Notes: generated by a model not told the origin, from the sequence alone. DNA of 64,000 nucleotides from Candidatus Lucifugimonas marina (GCA_029593915.1 CP046147.1:620001-684000); one strand, 5' to 3'. Shown: positions 1 through 8,957, numbered from the stretch's first letter. Made by a program: numbers and translations.

Positions 1-2
1 GA

Positions 3-512
3 GATGTGTTCGACCCTTCGAAGTCGAACAACAAGGGTGGCGAACGAAACGGTTCGAATTCGGCTCGCAACGATGCAAGTGCTACTGGTTCAACTCGTGG
101 CAAGAAGAAAGGCGATGGTACGAAGCAGAACTCGAAGGCAAATTCGAGAGCGCATTCGCACGATGATTCAGATTCGAGCATCTACCGCTTGAGCAAGTTC
201 GAAGAGAAGACTGCACAGCATGTGTTGGCTGCTTGGTTGAACTTTGCGAAGGGTGCGGTTGATGCTGATCAGATCTTCACTGTGGATGGTGTTACTTACA
301 CCTTCACTGATTTGAGGGCTGAGGTTGAGAGTTTGATGAGTGGTGAGCCTACGAAGGCTGAGCTGAATCAGGCTAAGAAGCTTGCTGAAGCTGTGAATTC
401 GCTGGACAAGAACAACCCTGAGTGCGACAGCCATGCTGGTTCGCATTCAGCTTCTGGTTCGGATTCTGGTTCAGGAACTGGCTCTGGTAGCAAGCGTGGT
501 AAGAAGAAGTAG
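3..512 (+). CDS. C-terminal part of a probable secreted protein (5' end may lie outside window)
   Basis: The reading frame is open to the left window edge. A GTG at position 6 could start it, but a longer protein continuing from upstream is more likely. The visible part has a Ser/Asn/Gly/Lys-rich stretch, then a compact helical segment (about residues 60-140, containing TAQHVLAAWLNFAKGAVD and a VDGVTYTFTDL motif), then a Ser/Gly linker and a terminal GSKRGKKK. The helical segment resembles the C-terminal module of large bacterial secreted anchor proteins, from memory of such sequences only. The following gene ends in a similar basic tail. No enzyme motif is seen and the function is unknown. 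Confidence 0.6.
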   Translation, partial: DVFDPSKSNNKGGERNGSNSARNDASATGSTRGKKKGDGTKQNSKANSRAHSHDDSDSSIYRLSKFEEKTAQHVLAAWLNFAKGAVDADQIFTVDGVTYTFTDLRAEVESLMSGEPTKAELNQAKKLAEAVNSLDKNNPECDSHAGSHSASGSDSGSGTGSGSKRGKKK

Positions 513-545
513 TTCTTCTTAGTTCGTAAGCAAGAGAAATTAGAG

Positions 546-577
546 AAGGGGCTAGCCTGTTTTGGCTGGCCCCTTTT
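546..577 (+). terminator. Rho-independent terminator after the first gene
   Basis: A 12-bp stem (aaggggctagcc with ggctggcccctt, one G-T pair) closes a TGTTTT loop and runs into a short T stretch. It lies 34 bases after the stop of the upstream gene. Confidence 0.8.
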
Positions 578-584
578 CGCGTAT

Positions 585-875
585 GGCGTCAGTCGCGGGC
601 GTTATGGCTCTGGGCGTCATCGGATGACTTGGTCGCACGTCGCCAGGGCATCTACCCTCTCCCTAGCCCTCTCCCGAAGGAGAGGGGACAGCGCGTTGGT
701 CGCGCTCGTCATCGGACGACTCGGCTCTCGCGGCAAGTTATGGCGTTATAGCTCCGGGCGTCACTGGCGTGACTTGGTCACCGCGGCAGACTCTGGCGTT
801 GGTCGCGCTCGTTACTTTGTAACTCGGCTCCAGCGGCAATTTCCCCCTCTAGCTCCCCCGTGACGGGGGAGGACT
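585..875 (+). repeat. Cluster of family A palindromic repeats
   Basis: Several family A units lie in a row: hairpins of the type cgtcatcggacgact, a ccctctcccgaaggagaggg hairpin and, at 845-871, the ctcccccgtgacgggggag hairpin. The same units recur in most intergenic gaps of the window. The remaining gap, 876-1364, holds no convincing gene. Confidence 0.75.
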
Positions 876-1176
876 GGTTGTTGGTGGTTGTTGTGATTTG
901 TAGGGTGAGGATTCAGGTCTGGCTCTGTCGGTTTGGGGTTTAATGGACTTGTGCGCGTGGGAGAGATTTTGAGGCGAGTAAAACTTGGTGTGGAATTGGT
1001 GCGCTGAGTTGCTGCTCTTGAACTGTTGAATTGACCCAAAACGCTGAGGTTTCAGAAATCGAATACAGGGTGGGTTTTTCGACTGGAATTACATCGGTCT
1101 GTCGCCGTGTATATCGAGTGCAAATTGGGTAGTTTTGGGGCTTGGTCTTCCAGAAGTGCGCTGATTTGGTGCGGAG

Positions 1177-1207
1177 TTATGCACACCTTATGCACACTTT
1201 TGCGCAC
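1177..1207 (+). repeat. Three short direct repeats upstream of the large secreted protein gene
   Basis: TTATGCACAC occurs at 1177-1186 and 1188-1197, followed by the variant TTTTGCGCAC at 1198-1207. The period of 10-11 bases (one helical turn) is typical of iterated protein-binding sites. They lie about 160 bases before the next gene, so a regulatory role is possible but unproven. Confidence 0.35.
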
Positions 1208-1364
1208 GGTACGAATACCGATTTTTGGCTTCGGATACCCGAGGAAATGCTTAGCCTGCTTGCGCTTATGAATCGGGACGTTCGCGCGTTCGGTTCCGTT
1301 GGGCTGTTTAGTGATTAAAACAGCAGAAAAACAAGAAAAGTATGAACGAGGCTGATCAGTCAGA

Positions 1365-4300
1365 ATGAATAAATTATCGAGTTATTACAAAGCGTCGTTA
1401 GCGCTAATGGTCATTGCGGTGGCTGTAGTTGCGAACTTGACGTTTACAGGAAGCGCAGATGCCACAGGTAACCTGGTGGTAAACGGCAGCTTCGAGTCGG
1501 GACAGTACGATAATCCGGCAGCTGCTCAGCAGCGAATTACGTACTATGCGAGCCCTGCGTACCTTCCAAATTGGACGGTAACGGGCGAGGTTGACCGAGT
1601 TTCAACCGCATTTACCGCTTCGGATCAGGATTACAGTCTTGATATGAACGGGTTTGGCGCTGGTGGTATCAACCAGTTCATTCCAACGGTACCCGGCCAG
1701 GAATACCGCATGAGTTTCGATCTTGCGGGTAACCCTGACACGATTACTGCTGGTTGTGAAAATCCGATTCGGACCGTGTCAGCTTATGCTGGCGTAGTTG
1801 GCGGGTCATACACCTTTGACGTTTCCGGCACATCAGCTGCTGCGATGGGTTGGGTAGAGCAGTCGTTTAATTTCACTGCAACGGCTACTTCGACCCAGAT
1901 TTCGTTTAACAGTGGTGACTCTGGGAAGTGTGGTGCTGCGATCGACAACGTCAGTGTTGTTGCTGTTGGACCTCCGGTTATGTTCTGGGCTGACTGGACA
2001 GGTGGCGATCTTGACGCCGGTTCTGCTTTCCAGGGTGTAGGAACTATCACTAGTCCTACTGCTGTAGTGAACGTTCGGTACGACAACCCTCAGGGAATTC
2101 TGGATGTTCCTTCAGATTCCGCGACCCCTACATATGGTTACGACACCGGTGCTGTAACTGGTGGTCTCGATCGTTGGGGTAGGAATGGTGACAACGCTCG
2201 GGTGCCAGCGACTTCTCCTTACACAAGTGATGACGTGGCAAATATTCCGACTGACACCGACATGATTCGACTGCGCTACGCAGGGTCTCAGACTCTGACG
2301 TTCACAGACGCAGCGGGTGACCCTATCGATGTTGCAAACCCTGTGTTTGCGTTCGTTAGCTTGAACCTGAACGGTTATGGATTCGACCAGGACTTCGATA
2401 TTTTGAGTCAGGGTGGAGTCGATGGAAACGACTGTGGCCTATACGGTTGTGGTACTTCGACTAAGCAGATCGTCGACAACGGCGGTGGCGACATTGAGTA
2501 CTGGCTGGTTGGCACGGGTGAGCCCCATGGAACTATCCGGTTCCGCGGTTCGTTTGACACATTGAACTGGGAGAGCCTTGGTGACGAGGTTTGGAACGGT
2601 TTCAACGTTGGTATTGCAGGTTTGGCTGAAGAGCTTCCTGACACCGATGGTGATGGATACAGCGACGACGTTGACGTATTCCCAACTGACGGTACGGAAT
2701 GGGCTGACTTTGATGGTGATGGAGTTGGCGACAATGCCGATGCATTCCCGCACGACCCGAACGAAGACACTGACACCGATGGTGATGGTATTGGCGACAA
2801 CGCTGACCCAGGACCTGATGCGTTAGGTCGAACGGGTTGGGAGATGTTTGGTCCGAACCCGATTGTTAGCCCTGTACCTAACTACGGTACCCACGGTGAT
2901 GACCGGTACTACAATCATGTAGGTCCAGTTCCTGCAGCTGGTGACTCTGATTGGGGGCCTGCGCCTGACAGTGACGTAATTGGATTCTCGGTTCCTTCGA
3001 GATTGAATGCTCCGTATGTATGTCTGAGGTCATTGGACTACACGTTCTTCCAGACTTTTGTCGACATTCCAATTGGAACTGACCTGACGACGTTCTCGAT
3101 CGACTTTAGCGGAATGGATGATGGTTCTAGAGTCACTGTGTACAACTCGTTGTACCCGGGTGGTCTCGTCATCACAGGAAGCTCGGTTGGTCTTAATGCG
3201 ACATTGTCTCTCGACCTAACTTCATTCATGAACATTGGTGAGACGAACCGGGTTCTTGTTACACAGATTGACGATTGTGCAACTGGTAACAACTTGCACT
3301 CTGCGATCATCAAGTTGAATGGTACGACTATCGAGCCTCCGGTTACTAACCTTGACCCTGAGCTGACTTCGGTTGGTACTGCGATTGACGAAGGTTCGGT
3401 TGCGTTAGCTTCAGGTACTGTTTCTGACGAAGACGGTGACACGGTGGCATTGAGCGCTAGTGTTGGAACTGTTGAGAACAATAACAACGGCACATGGTCT
3501 TGGACTGGTGCTGGTGTTGAGGCTGATGGTCCAGCTTCTTACGACGTGACTATTACAGGTGACGACGGAGAAGGTGGTTCGGCTTCGACTGTATTCACAG
3601 TTACTGTGTTCAACGTTGACCCTGTTGTTCATGCTGGCAACGACGCTGGTATCAATGAGGGTGAGACGTTCACCAGCTCTGGATTGTTCGATGATCCGGG
3701 TGCAGATACTTGGACCGCTACTGTGGACTACGGTGATGGCAGTGGCACTCAGGCACTTGCTTTGAGCGGTTACTCGTTCGACCTTGCCCACACATACGTC
3801 GACAACGGTGTTTACACAGTTGTTGTTACTGTGACCGATGACGAGAATGGTGTTGACAATGACACTGTCACGGTTTCAGTTCGAAACGTTGCTCCGGTAG
3901 TCGACCCTATTGGCAACATTACGATCGATTCTGGTGAGACTGTTGTTCTTGGTGCTACGTTCAGCGACGCTGGTGTGAACGACGTTCACACTGCATCGGT
4001 TGACTGGGCTGGTTCCGTAGGTTCGCCGGTTGTGACTGATACTTCAGGATCAGCTTCTGGATCGCTTTCAGATTCTCAGCAGTTCTTCGGACTGGGTGAC
4101 CACACTGTCACGGTGACGGTTACCGACAACGATGGTGCTGAGAGCGACGCTGTGACATTCACGGTTACTGTGCTTCGAGCGGCGATTGACATCGACGTGA
4201 AGCCGGGTAGCGACGTGAACCCACTGAACTTGAACGGCAACGGAGTTGTTCCAATTGCTGTTCTTGGTAGCGCTGAGTTTGATGTATCGACCCTGATTTC

Positions 4301-4589
4301 AGGATCCGTTTTGGCGGGTGCTGAAGGTTCGGTAGTAGCTGCTCCGGTACATGGTGGTCACATTGAAGACGTCAACGGCGACGGATTCGACGACTACGTA
4401 TTCCACTTCCGTGAGTGGGAGCTTGGTGTGACTGGTGACGCTCTGACGAGGGTTCCCGTTTACTTGACTGCTGAAAGCACTGATGGAGTTCTGTTTGGCG
4501 GCGAAGACGATGTTCGAATCAACCCGAACAGTTCTAAGTCGCAGGGCAAGAACGATGGCAGTGGCAAGGGCGGACCTAAAAAGAAGTAG
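1365..4589 (+). CDS. Large secreted multidomain protein (DUF642-like, thrombospondin type 3 and PKD/Ig-like domains)
   Basis: This 1074-residue protein starts with a Sec signal peptide (basic N terminus, hydrophobic core, cleavage near residue 33 after SADA). A DUF642-like beta-sandwich follows at about 34-203 (opening NLVVNGSFESG), then a second beta-rich region to about 420. Acidic DxDGDGxxDxxD thrombospondin type 3 calcium-binding repeats lie at about 425-486. A further sandwich region spans about 500-650 and PKD/Ig-like repeats about 660-965 (FTVTVFNVDPVV, HTVTVTVTDNDGAESD). A final module starts DIDVKPGSDVNPLNLNGNG, and the protein ends in a Gly/Lys tail with KKK. It is probably an extracellular adhesion or surface-layer protein. 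No catalytic motif is visible. The gene is monocistronic, with a strong terminator after it. Confidence 0.8.
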   Translation: MNKLSSYYKASLALMVIAVAVVANLTFTGSADATGNLVVNGSFESGQYDNPAAAQQRITYYASPAYLPNWTVTGEVDRVSTAFTASDQDYSLDMNGFGAGGINQFIPTVPGQEYRMSFDLAGNPDTITAGCENPIRTVSAYAGVVGGSYTFDVSGTSAAAMGWVEQSFNFTATATSTQISFNSGDSGKCGAAIDNVSVVAVGPPVMFWADWTGGDLDAGSAFQGVGTITSPTAVVNVRYDNPQGILDVPSDSATPTYGYDTGAVTGGLDRWGRNGDNARVPATSPYTSDDVANIPTDTDMIRLRYAGSQTLTFTDAAGDPIDVANPVFAFVSLNLNGYGFDQDFDILSQGGVDGNDCGLYGCGTSTKQIVDNGGGDIEYWLVGTGEPHGTIRFRGSFDTLNWESLGDEVWNGFNVGIAGLAEELPDTDGDGYSDDVDVFPTDGTEWADFDGDGVGDNADAFPHDPNEDTDTDGDGIGDNADPGPDALGRTGWEMFGPNPIVSPVPNYGTHGDDRYYNHVGPVPAAGDSDWGPAPDSDVIGFSVPSRLNAPYVCLRSLDYTFFQTFVDIPIGTDLTTFSIDFSGMDDGSRVTVYNSLYPGGLVITGSSVGLNATLSLDLTSFMNIGETNRVLVTQIDDCATGNNLHSAIIKLNGTTIEPPVTNLDPELTSVGTAIDEGSVALASGTVSDEDGDTVALSASVGTVENNNNGTWSWTGAGVEADGPASYDVTITGDDGEGGSASTVFTVTVFNVDPVVHAGNDAGINEGETFTSSGLFDDPGADTWTATVDYGDGSGTQALALSGYSFDLAHTYVDNGVYTVVVTVTDDENGVDNDTVTVSVRNVAPVVDPIGNITIDSGETVVLGATFSDAGVNDVHTASVDWAGSVGSPVVTDTSGSASGSLSDSQQFFGLGDHTVTVTVTDNDGAESDAVTFTVTVLRAAIDIDVKPGSDVNPLNLNGNGVVPIAVLGSAEFDVSTLISGSVLAGAEGSVVAAPVHGGHIEDVNGDGFDDYVFHFREWELGVTGDALTRVPVYLTAESTDGVLFGGEDDVRINPNSSKSQGKNDGSGKGGPKKK

Positions 4590-4618
4590 GTTTACCTCAG
4601 TCATTAGGTAATTACGAA

Positions 4619-4659
4619 CCGCCCCACAGGAAAATTTTCTTCTGGGGCGGTTTTTTTTT
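4619..4659 (+). terminator. Rho-independent terminator
   Basis: The stem ccgcccca / tggggcgg is followed by nine T residues, about 30 bases after the stop of the secreted-protein gene. Confidence 0.93.
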
Positions 4660-4702
4660 GCCTGGGTGTGATCTGGAGAGTTGTTCAGGTTGAGGGGAGA
4701 TT

Positions 4703-5689
4703 GTGTTCGGGTGGTCGAATAGTGCTGGTTATGTGGATAATGGCTTTATGAGCGAGCATATGAAATTGGAGCGGGGTGAGATTTACGAATCGGGTTTTCG
4801 TTTGGACGAGGATCTGACGGTTATCGATCATCTTGGTGGTACTCGAAAAGTTGATATTTATCTTTGTCGCAGCAGTGCGTTGAAGATGCAGGTTGCGTGC
4901 AAGATTTTGCGGCCTGAGTTTTGCGTTCACTTCAAGTCACTTGAGGCAGTGATTAAGGAAGGCGAGTTGCTTTCGAGGATGGATCATCCGAACGTGATGC
5001 GGGGGCATTCGTTTGAGCTTGAGCCGGCTCCTCGGATCGTGATGGATTACGTTGGCGGGTCAGATCTGAAGTCGGCGTTTTTCACGGGCAATTTCGCGGC
5101 GTTTCCTCTGGCTGAGGCTTTGTCGTTAGTGCGGCAGTTGGCTGATGGGCTTGAGCATGTTCATGCGCAGGGTGTGTTGCATTTGGATGTGAAGCCTTCG
5201 AATATTTTGTATGCGGATGGTCGGGCTGTGTTGATCGACTTCAGCGTGGCGCGTGAGTTTGATATTGAGGATTTGCCGCGGGATAACGCGGGAACTCGAG
5301 ATTGGATGGCTCCTGAGCAGACGAATCGAGAGACGGTGGGGCCGTATACGGATGTGTATGGGCTTGGCGTGGTGATGTATCAGTTGCTGACGGGTGGAGA
5401 GCTTCCTTATAAGACGGTTGAGGTTGCTGATGATTCAAGCTCTTCTAGTGATGAATCTTCGAGTTCGAGTAGTTCGTCGGGGTCGAGTGATTCGAGCAGT
5501 AGCGGTTCTGGCGGTTCTGTGAATAAGGTTCCGAACTATGATGTGGCGCCGGTGCATCCTTCTGACATTGATAGTTCGGTGAGTCGCGAGGTTGGTGATA
5601 TTGCTTTGCGGGCGGTGAGTGTGCGTGTTGAGGAGCGGTATGGCACGCCTGGTGAGTTTGGTGAGGCTTTGGGTGGTGTTGGTGGCTGA
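4703..5689 (+). CDS. Atypical Ser/Thr protein kinase (Hanks type) with serine-rich insertion
   Basis: Kinase-fold landmarks are the ATP-anchoring lysine in VACK (K67), catalytic-loop HLDVKPSN (160-167, Leu in place of Arg of HRD), metal-binding DFS (179-181, Ser in place of Gly), and a WMAPE motif near 203. The glycine-rich loop is degenerate (HLGGTRKVD). After the GELPY motif in the C lobe there is a run of about 30 residues of almost only Ser, Asp and Gly (about 247-276), then the last helices. There is no transmembrane segment or sensor domain, so it is predicted to be cytoplasmic. The GTG start has AGGGGA four bases upstream; ATG at 4748 is an alternative. The core catalytic residues remain, so activity is plausible. 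Targets are unknown. Confidence 0.82.
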   Translation: MFGWSNSAGYVDNGFMSEHMKLERGEIYESGFRLDEDLTVIDHLGGTRKVDIYLCRSSALKMQVACKILRPEFCVHFKSLEAVIKEGELLSRMDHPNVMRGHSFELEPAPRIVMDYVGGSDLKSAFFTGNFAAFPLAEALSLVRQLADGLEHVHAQGVLHLDVKPSNILYADGRAVLIDFSVAREFDIEDLPRDNAGTRDWMAPEQTNRETVGPYTDVYGLGVVMYQLLTGGELPYKTVEVADDSSSSSDESSSSSSSSGSSDSSSSGSGGSVNKVPNYDVAPVHPSDIDSSVSREVGDIALRAVSVRVEERYGTPGEFGEALGGVGG

Positions 5690-5735
5690 TTTATTTTTGG
5701 TAGAGCCGATGCATTGTGGGATTAGGAACTTGTGA

Positions 5736-5765
5736 GATTGACCCCGATTTTTATCGGGGTGACAT
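5736..5765 (+). repeat. Family B palindromic repeat
   Basis: ttgaccccgatttttatcgg plus ggtgac: a cccgat/atcggg hairpin with the family B ending. It is the same unit as those near 37.0, 38.9, 45.5, 46.5, 52.1, 54.7 and 56.0 kb. Confidence 0.7.
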
Positions 5766-5849
5766 GAGAATGAGGTGCGTTCCTCATTTGGTTTGTTTCG
5801 ACTGAGGTGCGTTTCATTGGCTGACAATTCAGATTTTGGTTGAAAAATT

Positions 5850-6371
5850 TTGGTTGCGGGTTGGGGCGGTAAATCGAGTTTGGCGCGGGCTTTGGCTGAT
5901 GATCTTGATTTGCCGTATGTGGAGTTGGATTCGATTCACTGGTTGCCTGACTGGGAAGACATAGATGCCGAGGTTTTTCGGAAGGAAGTTCAGGGGATCA
6001 TCGATGAGAATCCGGACGGTTGGGTGATCGACGGCAATTACGTTGGTAAGTTGCAGGGGTTGGTGACGGGGCAGGCGGAGACGGTTGTTTATGTCGATAT
6101 GCCGTGGCGAGTTTGGTTTTGGCGGGTGTTTTGGAGATCGATGACTCGCGCATGGCGGAACGAGCATTTGTGGAATGGGAATCGGGAGACGTGGCGGAAT
6201 CATTTTCTTTCTCGCGATTCGTTGATTCTGTTTATGTTGAAGCGGTTTCGGAATTATCGAGGTAAGCGGGTTGAGAATTTTCGGGCTGCGGCTGGGGCTG
6301 CACGGTTTATTCAGCTGAGTTCTCGTGGGGCGTTGAATCGGTTTTACAAGGAGCGGGGGTTGGATAGGTAG
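5850..6371 (+). CDS. P-loop nucleotide kinase-like protein, possibly truncated or degenerate
   Basis: The protein resembles the small adenylate-kinase-like P-loop family: beta1 and P-loop at the very N terminus, ELDSIHWLPDW and VIDGNY motifs after it, then an arginine-rich lid and C-terminal helices. The only ordinary start is TTG at 5850, which places residue 1 inside the first beta strand. The in-frame codons just upstream would encode Lys-Ile but are preceded by TGA at 5841. The Walker A motif reads AGWGGKSS, two residues shorter than GxxxxGK[ST]. The N terminus and nucleotide-binding loop therefore look damaged or unusual. Family assignment is moderate; activity is uncertain. Confidence 0.6.
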   Translation: MVAGWGGKSSLARALADDLDLPYVELDSIHWLPDWEDIDAEVFRKEVQGIIDENPDGWVIDGNYVGKLQGLVTGQAETVVYVDMPWRVWFWRVFWRSMTRAWRNEHLWNGNRETWRNHFLSRDSLILFMLKRFRNYRGKRVENFRAAAGAARFIQLSSRGALNRFYKERGLDR

Positions 6372-6408
6372 GGTGGTGTGTGTGAGCTGAGGTGATGGAT
6401 GTTGGCTT

Positions 6409-6660
6409 CGTGTCGTCCTTCGACACATTCGACTTGCTCAGTACAGGCGTGGCTCAGGATGACATTTGCAATGGGTGGCGTGGATTGAGATCGGTGAGTT
6501 TGCCAGATAGATCCTGAACCCGTTCGGCGTTGCTCAGGGCAGGCATGAATTCAGGATGACATTGGGTGGTCGGTTGAAGTGGGTTCTCCCCCGGATTGGG
6601 GGAGTTAGCGGGGTAGACTGCGGTTGCAGCCGAGTTGTTCGACGACGAGCGCGAGTAACA
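6409..6660 (+). repeat. Two family B repeats and one inverted family A repeat
   Basis: Family B copies occupy about 6409-6466 (ends gctcaggatgac) and 6509-6563 (ends gaattcaggatgac). From about 6585 to 6660 there is an inverted, degenerate family A unit: ctcccccggattgggggag followed by gacgacgagcgcgagtaac, the reverse complement of the usual order. These fill the gap before the tRNA cluster. Confidence 0.65.
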
Positions 6661-6674
6661 CGCTTCGATATCTA

Positions 6675-6704
6675 TTGACCTTGTTGGGGGTTGGTGGCTA
6701 CTGT
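6675..6704 (+). promoter_or_regulatory. Candidate sigma70-type promoter for the tRNA cluster
   Basis: TTGACC (6675-6680) and TACTGT (6699-6704) are separated by 18 bases, and the first tRNA begins 28 bases downstream. This is a pattern match only. Confidence 0.4.
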
Positions 6705-6732
6705 TAATAGCGGTTGTTTTACAACTGTCGGA

Positions 6733-6808
6733 GCCCTTGTGGCGCAGTGGCTAGCGCAACTGATTTGTAATCAGTAGGTCGCGGGTTCGAATCCCTCCAA
6801 GGGCTCCA
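6733..6808 (+). tRNA. tRNA-Thr (anticodon TGT)
   Basis: The acceptor stem GCCCTTG/CAAGGGC, anticodon arm ctgatTTGTAAtcag with TGT, T arm with GGTTCGAATCC and an encoded CCA end are all visible. It is 76 bases long including CCA. Confidence 0.95.
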
Positions 6809-6919
6809 ATTTTAATGGCTCGTGTCCGGTTGGTAGTTTCTGGTCCTAAGAAAACCCTTACGAATATCGTCGCCACGCGTAGTGAAATTCTGTTTTGCTG
6901 TGGTAAAGTTTTTGTTTGG

Positions 6920-7005
6920 GCAAGGGTTGGGGAGTGGTTAAACCCAGCAGACTGTAAATCTGCCGCTTTACGGCTTCACAGGTTCGAATCCTGTCCCTTG
7001 CACCA
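6920..7005 (+). tRNA. tRNA-Tyr (anticodon GTA)
   Basis: The acceptor stem is GCAAGGG/CCCTTGC and the anticodon loop contains GTA (cagactGTAaatctg). A long variable arm marks the class II shape expected of bacterial tRNA-Tyr. CCA is encoded. Length 86 bases. Confidence 0.95.
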
Positions 7006-7058
7006 GAATTACAGTACGGGTTAGTTATAGGTGCACCTCATATGCGGGGAATCATCGG

Positions 7059-7133
7059 GCCCACATAGCTCAGTGGTAGAGCGCATTCTTGGTAAGAATG
7101 AGGTCCCGAGTTCAATCCTCGGTGTGGGCTCCA
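7059..7133 (+). tRNA. tRNA-Thr (anticodon GGT)
   Basis: The acceptor stem is GCCCACA/TGTGGGC, the anticodon arm cattcttGGTaagaatg carries GGT, and the T arm has GTTCAATCC with an encoded CCA end. It lies 85 bases upstream of tuf, the common tRNA-tuf arrangement. Confidence 0.95.
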
Positions 7134-7217
7134 AGCTAAGCACCAATCAATATCAGCGCCTGATTTATGAGCGCATGGGTAGGAGACCTCCGGTAATAGG
7201 GGGCGTAGAGAGAAATA

Positions 7218-8417
7218 ATGGCAAAGCAAGTATTTGACCGAAGTAAGCCTCACGTAAACGTGGGTACGATCGGACACGTTGACCACGGTAAGACAACGCT
7301 TACTAGTGCCATCACCAACGTGCTCGCGCAGAGTCAGGCAAACGTAACGGCGAAAGCCTTCGAAGACATCGACAACGCTCCAGAAGAGCGTGAACGTGGT
7401 GTGACCATCGCGACAACTCACACAGAGTACGAGACTGACACACGTCACTATGCTCACGTGGACTGCCCGGGTCACGCTGACTACATTAAGAACATGATTA
7501 CCGGTGCTGCCCAGATGGACGGCGCTATTCTCGTGGTATCGGCCGCTGACGGTCCTATGCCACAGACTTACGAACACATTCTGCTTGCTCGCCAAGTAAA
7601 CGTTCCAAAGCTTGTTGTTGCTTTGAACAAGAGTGATGTTGTTGACGATGAAGAGCTGCTTGAGCTTGTTGAGCTTGAAGTACGTGAGCTTCTTACTAAG
7701 AACGGTTTCCCTGGTGACGACCTTCCAGTTGTTCAGGTTTCTGCTCTTGAGGCTCTCGAGAATGCTGAAGACGCTGACAACAAGTGGGTTCAGTCAATTG
7801 GCGAACTCATGCAGGCTGTTGACGACTACATCGACATTCCAGAGCGCCCAACCGAGCTCGACTTCCTCATGCCTGTTGAAGACGTATTCGGAATCAAGGG
7901 TCGTGGAACGGTTGTTACCGGTCGAGTAGAGCGTGGTGTTGTGAAGACTGGTGACCAGATCGAGATCGTTGGATTTGGTAAGACAGTTGCAACAACTGTT
8001 ACTGGTGTGGAGATGTTCCACAAGACTCTTGAAGAAGGTCTGCCTGGTGACGCTGTTGGTTGCTTGATTCGAGGTATTGAGCGAGAAGATGTTTCTCGTG
8101 GTGCGGTTCTGGCTAAGCCTGGATCGATTTCACCTTCGACCAAGGCCAAGGCTCAGGTTTATGTTTTGACTGCTGATGAGGGTGGACGACACACGCCGTT
8201 CTTCCCTGGTTACAAGCCTCAGTTCTACATTCGAACTACTGACGTTACGGGTTCTATCAACCTGGGCGAAGGTGTTGAGATGGTCATGCCTGGTGACAAC
8301 ACCGTCATGGAAATTGAACTGATGTACCCGGTTGCTCTTGAAGAGAACCTTCGATTCGCTATCCGTGAGGGTGGCCGAACTGTTGGCTCGGGTGTCATCA
8401 TTGAGGTTCTGGACTAG
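7218..8417 (+). CDS. tuf: Translation elongation factor Tu
   Basis: This GTPase delivers aminoacyl-tRNA to the ribosome. The 399-residue length is normal. The G1 motif GHVDHGKT is at 19-26, G3 DCPGH and G4 NKSD follow, and the beta-barrel domains 2 and 3 are complete ([21 protein letters not shown]). The ATG start follows the tRNA-Thr gene. The neighbouring rpmG, secE, nusG and rplKA genes form the classical bacterial translation/transcription cluster. Confidence 0.98.
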   Translation: MAKQVFDRSKPHVNVGTIGHVDHGKTTLTSAITNVLAQSQANVTAKAFEDIDNAPEERERGVTIATTHTEYETDTRHYAHVDCPGHADYIKNMITGAAQMDGAILVVSAADGPMPQTYEHILLARQVNVPKLVVALNKSDVVDDEELLELVELEVRELLTKNGFPGDDLPVVQVSALEALENAEDADNKWVQSIGELMQAVDDYIDIPERPTELDFLMPVEDVFGIKGRGTVVTGRVERGVVKTGDQIEIVGFGKTVATTVTGVEMFHKTLEEGLPGDAVGCLIRGIEREDVSRGAVLAKPGSISPSTKAKAQVYVLTADEGGRHTPFFPGYKPQFYIRTTDVTGSINLGEGVEMVMPGDNTVMEIELMYPVALEENLRFAIREGGRTVGSGVIIEVLD

Positions 8418-8434
8418 TTCCAAGAAATTCTTAA

Positions 8435-8468
8435 GCTAACGCCCGCTAGTTTTCTGGCGGGCGTTAGC
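8435..8468 (+). terminator. Strong hairpin between tuf and rpmG
   Basis: A perfect 12-bp stem (gctaacgcccgc / gcgggcgttagc) begins 18 bases after the tuf stop. There is no T run after it, so it could be a weak terminator or a transcript-end/processing structure. Confidence 0.6.
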
Positions 8469-8538
8469 GCGACTTTCTGGGGTCGTGAATTCCCAGATGT
8501 ATCAGGGTGCAAACCCTTAGTATTTGTAGAGCGTAACT

Positions 8539-8706
8539 ATGGCTAAGAAGAATGCGGTACGCACGTTGGTAGACATGCTTTGTACAGAGTGCAAGGCGTA
8601 CAACTACCACACTGAGAAAAACCGCCGAAACACGCCTGACCGTATTGAGCTGAAGAAGTTCTGCCCGGTTGACCGTAAGGTGACGTTGTTTCGAGAGAAA
8701 AGGTAA
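8539..8706 (+). CDS. rpmG: 50S ribosomal protein L33
   Basis: This 55-residue basic protein of the large ribosomal subunit has the L33 hallmarks: CTEC at residues 15-18, [15 protein letters not shown] and KKFCPVDRK. Zinc-type L33 proteins carry two CxxC pairs. Here the second pair is only C42, with Asp at 45, so three of four cysteines remain. The ATG start is consistent with position nine bases before secE. It is too short to appear in many ORF lists. Confidence 0.95.
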   Translation: MAKKNAVRTLVDMLCTECKAYNYHTEKNRRNTPDRIELKKFCPVDRKVTLFREKR

Positions 8707-8715
8707 GGATTCGAG

Positions 8716-8955
8716 TTGGCACGAACACCAGCACGCAGCACATCGGGACCTGGCGTTTCAGGTACTGGAGGGTTTTCACTCTTCCGGTTCTTTGGCGAGG
8801 TTTTCTCGGAGCTCCGAAAGGTTTCATGGCCTACTCGGCAGGAGGCTACGCGTCTCACCGTGATGGTGATTGCGTTGTCGGCTACGATCGGACTGTTTCT
8901 CGGTTTGGTTGATATGGCATTTGCTCGATTGATTTCCGCTATTTCGGGAACTTAG
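8716..8955 (+). CDS. secE: Preprotein translocase subunit SecE
   Basis: This is the small membrane subunit of the SecYEG protein-export channel, 79 residues. The cytoplasmic amphipathic helix has the conserved FGEVFSELRKVSWPTRQE motif, followed by one transmembrane helix (about 49-72). The start codon is TTG, nine bases after rpmG. It sits directly upstream of nusG with a two-base gap, the conserved order. Confidence 0.96.
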   Translation: MARTPARSTSGPGVSGTGGFSLFRFFGEVFSELRKVSWPTRQEATRLTVMVIALSATIGLFLGLVDMAFARLISAISGT

Positions 8956-8957
8956 TA

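Noticed and set aside
1100..1364. Cyclic-di-GMP-type riboswitch before the secreted-protein gene
   Set aside because: No conserved GEMM core or paired tetraloop/receptor pattern could be found.
2408..2800. Minus-strand ORF opposite the thrombospondin type 3 repeats
   Set aside because: Its Ser/Pro-rich translation is the antisense of the repetitive DxDGDG codons.
7038..7595. Minus-strand ORF opposite tRNA-Thr and tuf
   Set aside because: It overlaps a tRNA and a confirmed tuf gene and has no family features.
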